Positions 45,412 through 54,195 of a stretch of 64,000 nucleotides of DNA are shown here, piece by piece (positions within the stretch are counted from its first letter, which is position 1; each line of letters opens with the position of its first letter). The notes beneath the pieces are model-generated. The model saw only the letters and a list, made by a program, of their open reading frames with translations. It had not been told where the DNA came from and did not search any database. Location: positions 186,001 through 250,000 of the forward strand of contig JAHDVK010000005.1 of NCBI GenBank assembly GCA_023384675.1, in the 5' to 3' direction. The position numbers and the translations under genes are program-made. Source of the DNA: Bryobacteraceae bacterium. GTDB lineage: Bacteria; Acidobacteriota; Terriglobia; Bryobacterales; Bryobacteraceae.

Positions 45412-47664
45412 ATGACCGCGTTGCTGCCAGGGGCATTTGTCCTCATTCTGTGGCTCGGTTGGTGGAGCGGACCGGGCGGCAGGCGCGAGGCCCTTCTGAA
45501 AGCGGCCGTGGCGGCGGGCGTGGCAGTGTTCGCAATCACCGAGTTGTTGAGCCTCTTCCACCTGCTCAACCCCACAGCGCTCGCCGCGGCCTGGCTGGCA
45601 ACCTGTGTCGGGGCTTGGGTCGCCGTTCGCGGCGCGATCCAATTCCCGGCGCGCGAGCAATGGCGCTCCGGCCGCATCGAACTGATCCTCGCCTGCGGTT
45701 TCGCCATGCTGCTTGGGATGTGCGCGTTCGTTGCGTTCATGGGCACGGAACGCATCGTGGATGTGCTGGTGTACCACCTGCCTCGCATTCGCTATTGGCT
45801 GCAGCAGGGCGGCGTCGAATACTTTGCCACCGCGAAATTGATGCAGCTCTTCATGCCGCCTTGGACAGAATACGCCGGGCTGCACTGGATGGCATTGACC
45901 GGCGCCGAGCGAGGCACCGGCCTGGTGCAGGTGCTGGCGATGGGCGGCTCGGCGATGGCGGCATCCCTGCTCGCGCGCCGGCTTGGGTTGGGAATGCGGC
46001 TGCAATGGCTGGCGGCGGCCCTCGCGCTCAGTATCCCGCAGGGCGCGTTGCAAGCATTTGATCTCAAGAACGATTACGTTTGCGCCTTCTGGGTGATCAG
46101 CGCCGTGTATTTGCTGCTGCGGGCAACGGATTCCGGGGCGCGGCGCGACATCCTGTGGGCCGGAGCCGCCATGGGCCTGGCTTTGTTGACCAAGGCCACC
46201 GCGCTGCTCTTTCTGGCGCCGTTCGGATTGTGGTTCGCCGCACGCCGCAAAGTTGTTGATATTGCATGGGTTTTGCTGCCTGCGATGCTGCTGAACGGGG
46301 CGATGTGGACGAGAAACTGGCGCGTTTTCGGCTCGCCGCTCGGCTGCGATACGGGCAATTGCACGGCGGAGTATCCGTACCGCAACGCCAGCATGGCGCC
46401 GGGGGCGGTGGCCTCGAACGTGGCGCGGAACCTCGCGCTGCACTTCCAGACATCAAATGACACGCAAAATGAGCGTCTGGAAGGCCTTTTCCGCGCGTTT
46501 TTTGCATATTTTGACGCCGATCTGGACGACCCCCGCACCACCTGGCAGGGCACGGCTTTCGCGATGCGCGCCCAGCCCGCGCACCCCGATTTTCAGGGCA
46601 ATCCGTGGCATCTGCTGCTCGCCCTCGCCGCCGCCGGCGCGTTGCTGATCTCATTGAGGCGCAAAGGTTTAACCACCGCGCACGGGCTGGCGCTGGGCGT
46701 TCTCGCGGGCGCGCTGCTGTTCTGCGTAGTGCTGCGCTGGCAGCCCTGGCATACGCGGCTGCATCTGCCGCTGTTCGTGCTGGCCGCCCCGGCGATCGCG
46801 TACACGTGGCAGAACCGGGAGAAGGGCCTATCGGTCGTGGCGGTGCTGTTGTTGACGCAGGCCGGATGGCTGGTGGCAAAGGAGCAGGCCGCGCCGGCCG
46901 TGCGCCGGAGCTTCACCTTGATTGAGCCCTTGCCGCGCGTGGGTACGTGGGCCGCGCCGGTGATTCTGCGAGAAACGCCGTGCCGGAAGGTGCTGCTGGA
47001 AGTCCATACGCATATTTGGCTGGAGGGCGAATTTCTGCGGATGTTGGGGACGGGATTGGGCGGGGCGGAAGTCCGCTATGTCAATGCGCCGCCGGGCCTC
47101 CGCGAGGGGTCTTGCGCATTGCTGTGCGTGCAGTGCGGAGACGACGAGGGACGGCTGGCGCGCTTTCGCGAATGGGGTTGGGCGGAACGGGTACGAGGCC
47201 AGGACCGGCTATTCCTGAAGCCGCCGGCGGCCGCGACGCCGGGCGCGGAGCGGCGGCGTGAATATATGTTGGGAGAATCGGAAAGTCCGCCCTGGGTCGC
47301 CGGGGTCACCGGCTTCGCGGAGGCGGAAGGTTGGGGCCGCTGGACGGACGGTTCCGTGGCGGAGGTCCGCTTCACGCATCCCTGGCCCGCCGGTACGAAG
47401 ATCGCGCTGGAGGGATACGCCTTCGCGGACAATGCGGGCCGGGCTGTGCCGATCGTAGCGGGCGAGGCGCGGAGTTCGGTGGTGTTCGGCGAAAAGAGCG
47501 CGGTTCGCTGGGTTGAACTGGAGACCACACAAGATTTCGCCTCGGTTCGAATCCACATTCCCTCGCCGGCGCGCCCGAGCGAGTTGTGGCCGGGAGCAGG
47601 CGCCGACACGCGTGCGCTGGGCCTGGCGCTGACGCGGCTGATCCTCGAGTTGCCGCCGCGGTGA
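45412..47664 (+). CDS. GT-C-type membrane glycosyltransferase-like protein
   Basis: A 750-residue protein. The first about 510 residues contain about 12 helices; the first outer loop has DVLVYHLPRIRYWLQQGGVEYFAT, like the Asp-containing loop of ArnT/PMT-type GT-C enzymes. A C-terminal domain of about 230 residues (APVILRETPCRKVLLEV, then a beta-rich end) follows. It would use a polyprenyl-linked sugar. ATG 45412 was chosen because AGAGGAGAG lies upstream and the hydrophobic start fits. Acceptor unknown. Confidence 0.75.
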   Translation: MTALLPGAFVLILWLGWWSGPGGRREALLKAAVAAGVAVFAITELLSLFHLLNPTALAAAWLATCVGAWVAVRGAIQFPAREQWRSGRIELILACGFAMLLGMCAFVAFMGTERIVDVLVYHLPRIRYWLQQGGVEYFATAKLMQLFMPPWTEYAGLHWMALTGAERGTGLVQVLAMGGSAMAASLLARRLGLGMRLQWLAAALALSIPQGALQAFDLKNDYVCAFWVISAVYLLLRATDSGARRDILWAGAAMGLALLTKATALLFLAPFGLWFAARRKVVDIAWVLLPAMLLNGAMWTRNWRVFGSPLGCDTGNCTAEYPYRNASMAPGAVASNVARNLALHFQTSNDTQNERLEGLFRAFFAYFDADLDDPRTTWQGTAFAMRAQPAHPDFQGNPWHLLLALAAAGALLISLRRKGLTTAHGLALGVLAGALLFCVVLRWQPWHTRLHLPLFVLAAPAIAYTWQNREKGLSVVAVLLLTQAGWLVAKEQAAPAVRRSFTLIEPLPRVGTWAAPVILRETPCRKVLLEVHTHIWLEGEFLRMLGTGLGGAEVRYVNAPPGLREGSCALLCVQCGDDEGRLARFREWGWAERVRGQDRLFLKPPAAATPGAERRREYMLGESESPPWVAGVTGFAEAEGWGRWTDGSVAEVRFTHPWPAGTKIALEGYAFADNAGRAVPIVAGEARSSVVFGEKSAVRWVELETTQDFASVRIHIPSPARPSELWPGAGADTRALGLALTRLILELPPR

Positions 47665-47693
47665 CGGCTCCCCTAGTCTGAAAGTGCTGTATT

Positions 47694-48464
47694 ATGCTTC
47701 TCGCCATTGACGCCGGTAACACGAACCTCACGATCGGGGTCTTTGAAGGCACCGTGATCCGCACGCGCTGGCGTCTGCGAACCGTACCGGAGCAGACCGC
47801 CGACGAATGGGGCCTCAAGTTTCGCGAACTGCTGGCATCCGAAGGGCTGCCGAGCGGCGAAATCGGCGCGATCATGGTGTCGAGCGTGGTGCCGCCGCTG
47901 GAGACGACGATCACGGCGATGGCCCGCCGCTACTTTAATCTCGAACCGGTCTTCGTGACGGGCGCGACGGAAACGGGCCTCAATATTCTGTACGACAACC
48001 CGCGGGAGGTAGGCGCGGACCGCATCGTGAACTCGGTGGCCGCTTTGCACAAGTACGGCGGGCCGTGCATCGTGGTGGATCTCGGCACGGCGATCACGTT
48101 TGACGCGGTTTCGGCGCGCTCGGAATACCTGGGCGGCATCATCTGTCCGGGCATCGGCATCTCGATTTCCGGGCTGTTCACAAAGACGGCGCGGCTGCCG
48201 ATGGTGGATTTCCGCGAGCCGGAAAAGCTGATCGGTACGAACACGGTGGGCTCGATTCAATCGGGGATCTATTATGGCGCGATCAGCATGATCGACGGGA
48301 TTCTGGAGCGGATGATCGCCGAGATGGGCAGCGGCGTAAAGACGGTGGCAACGGGGGGGCAGGCCTCGTTGATCACGCGCGGCTCGCGTTTTGTGACTCT
48401 CGCCGACGACGATCTGACGCTGGAAGGACTGCGCCTGGTCTGGGAGCGCAATCACGGGCGATGA
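47694..48464 (+). CDS. coaX: Type III pantothenate kinase
   Basis: CoaX phosphorylates pantothenate in the first step of coenzyme A synthesis. The 256-residue protein has MLLAIDAGNTNLTIGVFEG, VGADRIVNSVAALHKYGGPCIVVDLGTAITFDAVS and GGIICPGIGIS, all diagnostic of the ASKHA-fold type III enzyme (K+-dependent, not feedback-inhibited by CoA). TATTAT overlaps the start codon. Its TGA overlaps the next ATG (48461-48464). Confidence 0.96.
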   Translation: MLLAIDAGNTNLTIGVFEGTVIRTRWRLRTVPEQTADEWGLKFRELLASEGLPSGEIGAIMVSSVVPPLETTITAMARRYFNLEPVFVTGATETGLNILYDNPREVGADRIVNSVAALHKYGGPCIVVDLGTAITFDAVSARSEYLGGIICPGIGISISGLFTKTARLPMVDFREPEKLIGTNTVGSIQSGIYYGAISMIDGILERMIAEMGSGVKTVATGGQASLITRGSRFVTLADDDLTLEGLRLVWERNHGR

Positions 48465-49153
48465 GCGAATCGTCCGAGTGGCGGCTGAATTACTTCAACT
48501 ACTTCACGGAAATCGAGGAGCATTTCCAGAAAGCGCGCGGGACGGGATTGTTCTTGCTTTCGCCGCTCGATTGGGCGCTGATCGAATCGTGGAAGTCCGC
48601 GGGGGTGCCGCTGGAGGCCGCGCTGAAGGGCATCGAAGAGGCATTCGAGAAATGGCGTGCGCGGCCGAAGCGAACGCAGATGGTGAACTCGCTGGCCTAC
48701 TGCACGCAGGCGGTGATGGAACACGCGCAGCGCGCCGCGGACAATGCGGCAGCGGGCAGCGGCGGCGACGCGCCGGCCGAAGCGCCCTTTCCGCGCGAAG
48801 CGCTGCTGGCGCATCTGGAAGCGGCGGCGGCGAAACTGGAAGCGGCGGAGGGGTTCGCGGAGGTGGCCGCGGCGGTGCGGCAGTTGACCGGCAACCTGGA
48901 TGCGCATTTGCGCGATTTACAGGAGTTGGAACAGCGGCTGACGGCGCTCGAGGACAAGATGGCGGCGCTGGCGAGGACGCGGCTGTCCGATGAGGATCTG
49001 TTCCAGATGCGGCGCGAGTTGGATCATCAGTTGCGCCCCTACCGGGGAAAGATGTCCACGGATCAGATTGCGAAGCTCGAGAAGGCGTTCCTGGACCGGG
49101 CGGTGTATGAGCGCTTTTCCCTGCCCCGGCTGAGCCTGTTCTTCGTGAAGTAA
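48461..49153 (+). CDS. Coiled-coil protein of unknown function next to coaX
   Basis: A 230-residue soluble protein. The N-terminal 90 residues (WRLNYFNYFTEIEEHFQKARG, LSPLDWALIESWKSAGVPLEAALKGIEEAF) look like a conserved acidobacterial domain of a replication-initiator or primosome-like winged-helix type, which I cannot name. The rest is a Glu/Ala-rich coiled coil (LRDLQELEQRLTALEDKMAAL). Translation is coupled to coaX by ATGA. Function unknown. Confidence 0.75.
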   Translation: MSESSEWRLNYFNYFTEIEEHFQKARGTGLFLLSPLDWALIESWKSAGVPLEAALKGIEEAFEKWRARPKRTQMVNSLAYCTQAVMEHAQRAADNAAAGSGGDAPAEAPFPREALLAHLEAAAAKLEAAEGFAEVAAAVRQLTGNLDAHLRDLQELEQRLTALEDKMAALARTRLSDEDLFQMRRELDHQLRPYRGKMSTDQIAKLEKAFLDRAVYERFSLPRLSLFFVK

Positions 49154-49203
49154 GCGCCCTGTTGATATGATGGCCTGCAGACTGGTTTTAGGAGAAAACT
49201 GCC

Positions 49204-50385
49204 ATGTCCGCATCACGCCGTGGTTTTCTATTCACAACGCCCGCGCTGTTTGCGCAGAGCGCGCCTTCGGAGCGAATCCGGATCGGGCTGATTGGGGCAG
49301 GCGGCCGGGGCCGCCATCTGATGGGCGAACTGGCGAAGTCGAAAGAGACGAATTTCGCCATCACGGCCGTGTGCGATGTGCACCGTCCGACGCTGCAGGC
49401 CGCGGCGGCAGCCATTGAGAAGCAGTACGGCGCGCCGCCGCGCGCGACGACGCGCTACCAGGAGATTCTCGCGAATCGCGAAGTGGACGCGGTGATGCTG
49501 GCCGCGCCCGATCATACGCACGCGCGGATGTTGAAAGAGGCCGTCGAGGCGGGCAAGGACGTGTACTGCGAGAAGCCCATGGGCACCGATCTGGGGGAGG
49601 CGCGGGCGGCCTATCTGGCGGTGAAGCGCTCGAAACAAGTGGTGCAGATCGGCACGCAGCGGCGCTCGGAAGGAGCGTATGTCGAAGCTGCGCGGCTGTT
49701 CCGCGAGGGCATCATCGGCAAGGTGACGCGGGCCGACATGCAGTACCACTTCTACGAGCCGCGCTGGCGGCGGGACTTCCACATGGTGAAGCCCGAGGAG
49801 ATCGACTGGGAAGCGTTCGACTTCGGGCGGAAGATGGGCGCCTTCGACGCGCGGAAATGGCGGGAGTGGCAGTTGTTCGAGCCTTTGTCGAACGGGATTC
49901 CCGGCCTTTGGATGTCTCATCTGATCGACCTGGCCCACTGGTTCCTGGACGACCCCTACCCGCGATCGGCCGTCGCCTCGGGCGGCGTGTATTTGTGGAA
50001 AGACGGGCGCCAGACTTCCGACGTATTCCAGGCGCTGCTCGACTATCCGAAGGATTTTCTCGTGTCTTTCGCCATGTCGCTCACCAATTCCGCCGGGGGC
50101 CGCAACCTCTGGTTCGGCGACAAGGGGATCTTTGACGGGGAAAAGTTCGTCTTCCTGCCGGAAGGCTCGCGCCACCCGGACCGGCTGCTGGAAGCGCGGA
50201 AAGTGGAGAGAACCCCACTCAATTCCCATACTGACAATTGGATTGAGTGCATTCGTTCGCGCGCGACGCCGCGGGCCGATATCCAAGCGGGCTTTTCGCA
50301 TGCCGTGGCGGGCTGCATGGCGGCGGAAGCCCTGAAAACAGGACGCCGGGTCACGTTCGACCCTGGCCGTCTGGAGATGAGCTGA
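49204..50385 (+). CDS. Exported Gfo/Idh/MocA oxidoreductase
   Basis: A 393-residue protein with a short Tat-type N-terminus (ASRRGFLFTTPALFAQSAP). The Rossmann start IRIGLIGAGGRGRHLMGEL and the EKP motif (YCEKPMGTDLGEA) mark the family; the C-terminal half is the alpha/beta substrate domain. Exported members keep NAD(P) tightly bound, as in glucose-fructose oxidoreductase, and can oxidise sugars at C3. TATGAT (49166-49171) and AGGAGAAAA upstream of ATG 49204 are likely signals. First of four coupled sugar genes. Confidence 0.9.
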   Translation: MSASRRGFLFTTPALFAQSAPSERIRIGLIGAGGRGRHLMGELAKSKETNFAITAVCDVHRPTLQAAAAAIEKQYGAPPRATTRYQEILANREVDAVMLAAPDHTHARMLKEAVEAGKDVYCEKPMGTDLGEARAAYLAVKRSKQVVQIGTQRRSEGAYVEAARLFREGIIGKVTRADMQYHFYEPRWRRDFHMVKPEEIDWEAFDFGRKMGAFDARKWREWQLFEPLSNGIPGLWMSHLIDLAHWFLDDPYPRSAVASGGVYLWKDGRQTSDVFQALLDYPKDFLVSFAMSLTNSAGGRNLWFGDKGIFDGEKFVFLPEGSRHPDRLLEARKVERTPLNSHTDNWIECIRSRATPRADIQAGFSHAVAGCMAAEALKTGRRVTFDPGRLEMS

Positions 50386-51551
50386 TGATGCGACGCGATT
50401 TTCTTTCGCTTTCGGCCGCCGCGATGGTTCCGGTGGTGAAGGAGGCTCCGCCGATCCGCTCGATTGATGTTTTCCGGATCTCATACCCGACGAAGGCCTA
50501 CTTCCGGTTCTTTGAGAACAACGAACGGCCGACCGTGGTAGTGCGAATCAACACGGAGGACCCGAAACTGGCGGGCTGGGGGCAGTCCGTGCCGAGTCCG
50601 GCATGGTCGTACGAGTCAATCGACACGGTGCTGGCAACCTACAAGCGGCTGATCCCGGGGCTGATCGGAAAGAACCCGACGGACCTCGCCGGGGCGCACC
50701 AGATCATGAACCGGTTGATCGCGCCGGGGTTTTCGACCGGCGCGCCGATCGCGAAAGCGGGACTGGATCTGGCGCTGCACGATCTGGCGGGGCGGATCGC
50801 GGGCAAGAGCGTGCCGGAGCTTTGGGGTTTGAAGCCTCTGGAAAAGATCACGATCAGCTACACGTTGAATCCGCAGAAGCTGGACGACGTGGCGCCGATG
50901 ATGGCGCAGGGCCGCGCGGAGGGCTACCGTCATTTCAACATCAAAGTGGCTCCGGACCCCAAATTTGACGTGGAAATGGCCAAACTTGTGCGCAAAAACG
51001 CGCCGGATTGCTTTCTTTGGGCCGATGCCAACGGCGGATACGACGTGGAGACGGCCCTGGCGGTGGCGCCGAAGCTGCGCGACGCGGGCGTGGACGTGTT
51101 CGAGCAGCCGGTGCAGTCCAATCAGATCCGTGGCTTCATGGCGCTGAAGAAGCAGGGGGCGCTGCCCATCATTTTGGACGAAGGCGTGGTGCATAGCTCG
51201 GAACTCGAGGAGTTCATCGCGCTCGGCATGTGCGACGGCCTGGCGATGAAGCCCGCGCGGACGGCGGGGCTGATGGATGCGAAGAAGCAGATCGAGATCG
51301 TACAAAAGCACGGGCTCATGTTTTTGGGCAGCGGGTTGACCGATCCGGATATTTCGCTGGCGGCGACGCTGCAACTGTACGGGTCGTTTCAATTGAAGTA
51401 TCCGGCGGCGCTGAATGGACTGCAATTCCTGAAGGGTTCCATCCTGAAGAAGCCGTTTGCGCTGGAGGAAGGAACGCTGCGCGTGCCCACGGGGCCGGGG
51501 TTGGGTTTTGACGTCGATGAGCAAAAACTGCGGGAAATGCGGCGTGACTAG
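50385..51551 (+). CDS. Exported enolase-superfamily protein, MLE subgroup
   Basis: A 388-residue protein starting MMRRDFLSLSAAAM (Tat-like signal) at ATG 50385, which overlaps the upstream stop as TGATG. The capping domain leads into a barrel with YRHFNIKVAPD (first Lys of KxK replaced by Asn), metal ligands in WADANGG, FEQPVQ and LDEGV, and Lys in MKPARTAGL. It resembles muconate-lactonizing/dipeptide-epimerase enzymes. Reaction unknown; sugar-acid dehydration or epimerisation is likely. Confidence 0.87.
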   Translation: MMRRDFLSLSAAAMVPVVKEAPPIRSIDVFRISYPTKAYFRFFENNERPTVVVRINTEDPKLAGWGQSVPSPAWSYESIDTVLATYKRLIPGLIGKNPTDLAGAHQIMNRLIAPGFSTGAPIAKAGLDLALHDLAGRIAGKSVPELWGLKPLEKITISYTLNPQKLDDVAPMMAQGRAEGYRHFNIKVAPDPKFDVEMAKLVRKNAPDCFLWADANGGYDVETALAVAPKLRDAGVDVFEQPVQSNQIRGFMALKKQGALPIILDEGVVHSSELEEFIALGMCDGLAMKPARTAGLMDAKKQIEIVQKHGLMFLGSGLTDPDISLAATLQLYGSFQLKYPAALNGLQFLKGSILKKPFALEEGTLRVPTGPGLGFDVDEQKLREMRRD

Positions 51552-52419
51552 GCTTCTGTTGACGCTGATTTTGCCCGGCGTGCTGGCGGCGGCTTCGCCG
51601 TTCGCGTGGCGGGAAGCGCCGGGCGGGCAGTGGCAATTGACCGAGAACGGACGCGCCGTGGCGACGTACAACGCGGGCATCCAGAGCCATGCCAAGGCGC
51701 CGGCGGACCGCGCGCGCTGCTGTTATATCTATCCCGCGTATACTCCGGCGGGCGTGAATCCGCTGGACGATTTCCCCGAGGATCACTGGCATCATCGCGG
51801 GCTGCACTGGGCGTGGTCGTTTGTCGAGATCGAGGGCAAGCGATTCGACAACTGGATGTTCCGCAGCCTGCGTCATCAAAGCGGGACGCCGGTACGCGTG
51901 GAGGCAGGCGAGGCGAAGGCGACGCTCGGGGTCAGCAATTTCTGGGTGGATAACGCGGGCAAGGCGTTTGTCCGGGAAGACGTGTCGCTGGTTGTGTATC
52001 CGGCGCGGGGCCAGGCGCGGGAGATGGATTTCGAACTCACCATGGAGGCTCTGGACGTGCCCGTGATTCTGCGCGGCGACCCGGTGAAGGGCAAGTCCTA
52101 TGGCGGGTTTAACGCGCGTTTCGCGCCGCGCACCGAAACTGTGATTCGCACAAATCAAGGTCTTTTGGAGAAGAAAAACGACGATTTGACTCACTATGAG
52201 TGGGCCGAATTCGAGGCGGTTTATCAGGGGCGGCGCGCGGCGCTGCGCATCACGGCAGACCCGGCGAACCTGTTGACGCCGCATCAGTGGGTGCTGCGGG
52301 ATTACGGCTACATTGGTGCTTCCTTTCCCGGCCGCACAGCGACCGTGGACGGATATACTCTGGAAAAGGGCAAGCCAGTGACGCTGCGCTTTCGCGTGCG
52401 GCTGGCAGACGTTGATTGA
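51544..52419 (+). CDS. Exported DUF6807 (PmoA-like) protein
   Basis: A 291-residue protein read from GTG 51544, overlapping the enolase gene by 8 nt, with signal MTRLLLTLILPGVLAAA. It is the DUF6807/PmoA family: ATYNAGIQ, RCCYIYPAYTPAG, FPEDHWHHRGLHWAWSFVEIEGKRFDNW, and later HYEWAEFEAVY and YGYIGASFPG. The fold is a beta-sandwich likely acting on carbohydrate; despite the name, no methane-oxygenase role is implied. Confidence 0.85.
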   Translation: MTRLLLTLILPGVLAAASPFAWREAPGGQWQLTENGRAVATYNAGIQSHAKAPADRARCCYIYPAYTPAGVNPLDDFPEDHWHHRGLHWAWSFVEIEGKRFDNWMFRSLRHQSGTPVRVEAGEAKATLGVSNFWVDNAGKAFVREDVSLVVYPARGQAREMDFELTMEALDVPVILRGDPVKGKSYGGFNARFAPRTETVIRTNQGLLEKKNDDLTHYEWAEFEAVYQGRRAALRITADPANLLTPHQWVLRDYGYIGASFPGRTATVDGYTLEKGKPVTLRFRVRLADVD

Positions 52420-52433
52420 CAAGTGAGGCCATT

Positions 52434-53372
52434 ATGTTGAAATTGATCCTTGGATTTTTCTTTACTATTTCTTTTGTTTTCGCCGATGCCGGCCTGAATG
52501 GCCGCTGGAATATCCAGGTGGAAAATCCGCGCGGACGCGCGTGGTGGCTGGTGGTGGAGGGCGCGGAAACGGGGAAGGTGACGGGCGAATTCGTGGGCGT
52601 TCCCGGCGGGCAGGTGGACCGGCTCGAGAACGCGCGCGTGGTGGACGGCGAGCTCGAGTTTGTCTTTGAGAGAAAGCGCGGCGAGGGCGTCCTCCGGCAG
52701 GTGTACCGGGCGCGCCGGCAAGGCGACGCGCTGCTGGGCACGCGCGTGGAGATTGTCGATGGAAAGGAGGGCGCGGCGCTGCCGTGGCGCGGCACGCGAG
52801 GTCCGAAGGTGACCGACCGCGACGATGGAAGCTGGCGGCCGGGGCGCCCGGTGGTGCTGTTCGAGGGCATGGACACCGCGCAGTGGCGGCTGGCCGTGGA
52901 AGGACGGCCCGGCTGGCGTATGCGCGGCGATCTGATGGTGAACGACAAGGGCGCGGCGGACCTGGTGTCGAAGTCCAAGTTCTGGAACTTCGAGCTGCGC
53001 GCGGAGTACCGCTACGAGAAGGGATCCAACAGCGGCATCGGCCTGCGGGGGCGGTATGAGATCCAGATCTACGACGATTACGGACGCCCGCCTTCGGACC
53101 ACGGCCACGGCGCGCTCTATAGCCGGGTGGCGCCCGCGGTGAACGCGAGCAAGCCGCCGGGCGAGTGGCAGCAGATCGTGATCCGGCTGGTGGGCCACGA
53201 TCTCACCGTGACGCTGAATGGCAAGAAGATCCACGACAAGGTGCGCGTCGCGGGCCCGACGGCGATGATGACGAACCCGCTGGAGGATCAGCCGGGGCCC
53301 ATCATGCTGCAGGGCGACCATGGGCCGATCGAGTTTAAGAGCGTGGTGGTCACGCCGCTGATGCGGCGGTAG
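52434..53372 (+). CDS. Exported DUF1080 protein (3-keto-disaccharide hydrolase type)
   Basis: A 312-residue protein from ATG 52434 with signal MLKLILGFFFTISFVFADA. An N-terminal beta domain (GLNGRWNIQVENPRGRAWWLVVEGAE) is followed by a concanavalin-like DUF1080 domain: VLFEGMDTAQW, FELRAEYRYEKGSNSGIGLRGRYEIQIYDDYG, PGEWQQIVIRLVG, PIMLQGDHGPIEFKSV. DUF1080 proteins split 3-keto-glycosides, the product of Gfo/Idh/MocA oxidation, which fits the operon. Convergent neighbour ends 6 nt away. Confidence 0.88.
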   Translation: MLKLILGFFFTISFVFADAGLNGRWNIQVENPRGRAWWLVVEGAETGKVTGEFVGVPGGQVDRLENARVVDGELEFVFERKRGEGVLRQVYRARRQGDALLGTRVEIVDGKEGAALPWRGTRGPKVTDRDDGSWRPGRPVVLFEGMDTAQWRLAVEGRPGWRMRGDLMVNDKGAADLVSKSKFWNFELRAEYRYEKGSNSGIGLRGRYEIQIYDDYGRPPSDHGHGALYSRVAPAVNASKPPGEWQQIVIRLVGHDLTVTLNGKKIHDKVRVAGPTAMMTNPLEDQPGPIMLQGDHGPIEFKSVVVTPLMRR

Positions 53373-53378
53373 GCAGGC

Positions 53379-53624
53379 TCAGGAGACCTTGCGGCCCTTC
53401 GGGGCTGGGCCGGGCAGGAGGAAGGTCTTGATCAATTCACCTTCGCCGCACACGGTCATCGCGGGGAAGCGCTTGTACCAGAGGCCTTCGGGGACGTCCG
53501 GCTCCGAATCGAGCCAGGCGGCGAGCAATTCGAGTTGGGATGCGGGGATCTTGCGGCTTTGGACGCGGTCCAGCAGATGCTGAAACAGCGCCGGCGGCAC
53601 GTTCACGCGGCGAATCGGGGGCAT
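53379..53624 (-). CDS. 81-residue partner of ribbon-helix-helix protein
   Basis: A small protein: RVNVPPALFQHLLDRVQSRKIPASQLELLAAWLD, then VPEGLWYKRFPAMTVCGEGELIKTFLLPG. It follows the RHH gene with TGACGCATG at the junction. It has a helical first half and a beta-like second half with one Cys. I do not recognise a toxin family, but position and size fit a toxin or effector partner. Confidence 0.7.
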   Translation of the reverse strand: MPPIRRVNVPPALFQHLLDRVQSRKIPASQLELLAAWLDSEPDVPEGLWYKRFPAMTVCGEGELIKTFLLPGPAPKGRKVS

Positions 53625-53627
53625 GCG

Positions 53628-53969
53628 TCAAATCCCGTAGAAACCACGGGTGATTCGTTCTTTGAGCCGCGCCGCTTCCTTTGGATCAGCGGCCGCCGCG
53701 AGACGTTTCGCAAGCACACCAAGCTCCTCGGGGCTGAGTTGTTGCCCTTTGCCCCCGAGGACCGAAAGTTCGGCCGTTTCCAGCGCCACTTCCTCGCCAG
53801 ACTGTTTGCGCGCCACCACCTGGCTGCCGGTGAGCGCCTGCCGGACGAACCAGTGGTACACGGTGAGGGCGCTCTTGATGACCTCGGTGCGCTTGCTGCC
53901 GGTCAATTCAGCGACCTGGTCAACCAGTGCGAGTTCGGAGGGCGAGAGGATGGGCTGAAGGCGTGCCAT
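53628..53969 (-). CDS. Ribbon-helix-helix-like protein, putative antitoxin
   Basis: A 113-residue protein from ATG 53969. Residues about 8-40 (LSPSELALVDQVAELTGSKRTEVIKSALTVYHWFV) resemble a ribbon-helix-helix DNA-binding segment. The rest is helical and charged (LSPEELGVLAKRLAAAADPKEAARLKERI). Small regulator followed at once by a small gene is the layout of antitoxin-toxin operons. Assignment is structural, not by family hit. Confidence 0.68.
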   Translation of the reverse strand: MARLQPILSPSELALVDQVAELTGSKRTEVIKSALTVYHWFVRQALTGSQVVARKQSGEEVALETAELSVLGGKGQQLSPEELGVLAKRLAAAADPKEAARLKERITRGFYGI

Positions 53970-54067
53970 GAGAATCACTGCCTCACTTTCTGTTCTGATT
54001 ATACTCGTGCCGGAGTGATGATTGCTCGGACCGAAAGTAGCGGCCAATGGCCTCAAGCGCCGGCGGC

Positions 54068-54099
54068 GGGGCTGAAGCCCCGCGCAGGCTGAAGCCTGC
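54068..54099. repeat. Twin palindromes, REP-like
   Basis: GGGGCTGAAGCCCC (54068-54081) and GCAGGCTGAAGCCTGC (54084-54099) are perfect palindromes with the same central GA, set 2 nt apart. They lie in the gap before the methyltransferase gene. The pattern resembles dispersed repeats; no second copy is in this window. Confidence 0.5.
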
Positions 54100-54195
54100 C
54101 CTACTTGCGCGGGGTCTCGTCCCTTTCTATCAACGCCACTCGCGGATGTCCGGCTGGAGCCATAGCCGGGTCCGGTTCCTTTACCCTGGAAGCAG

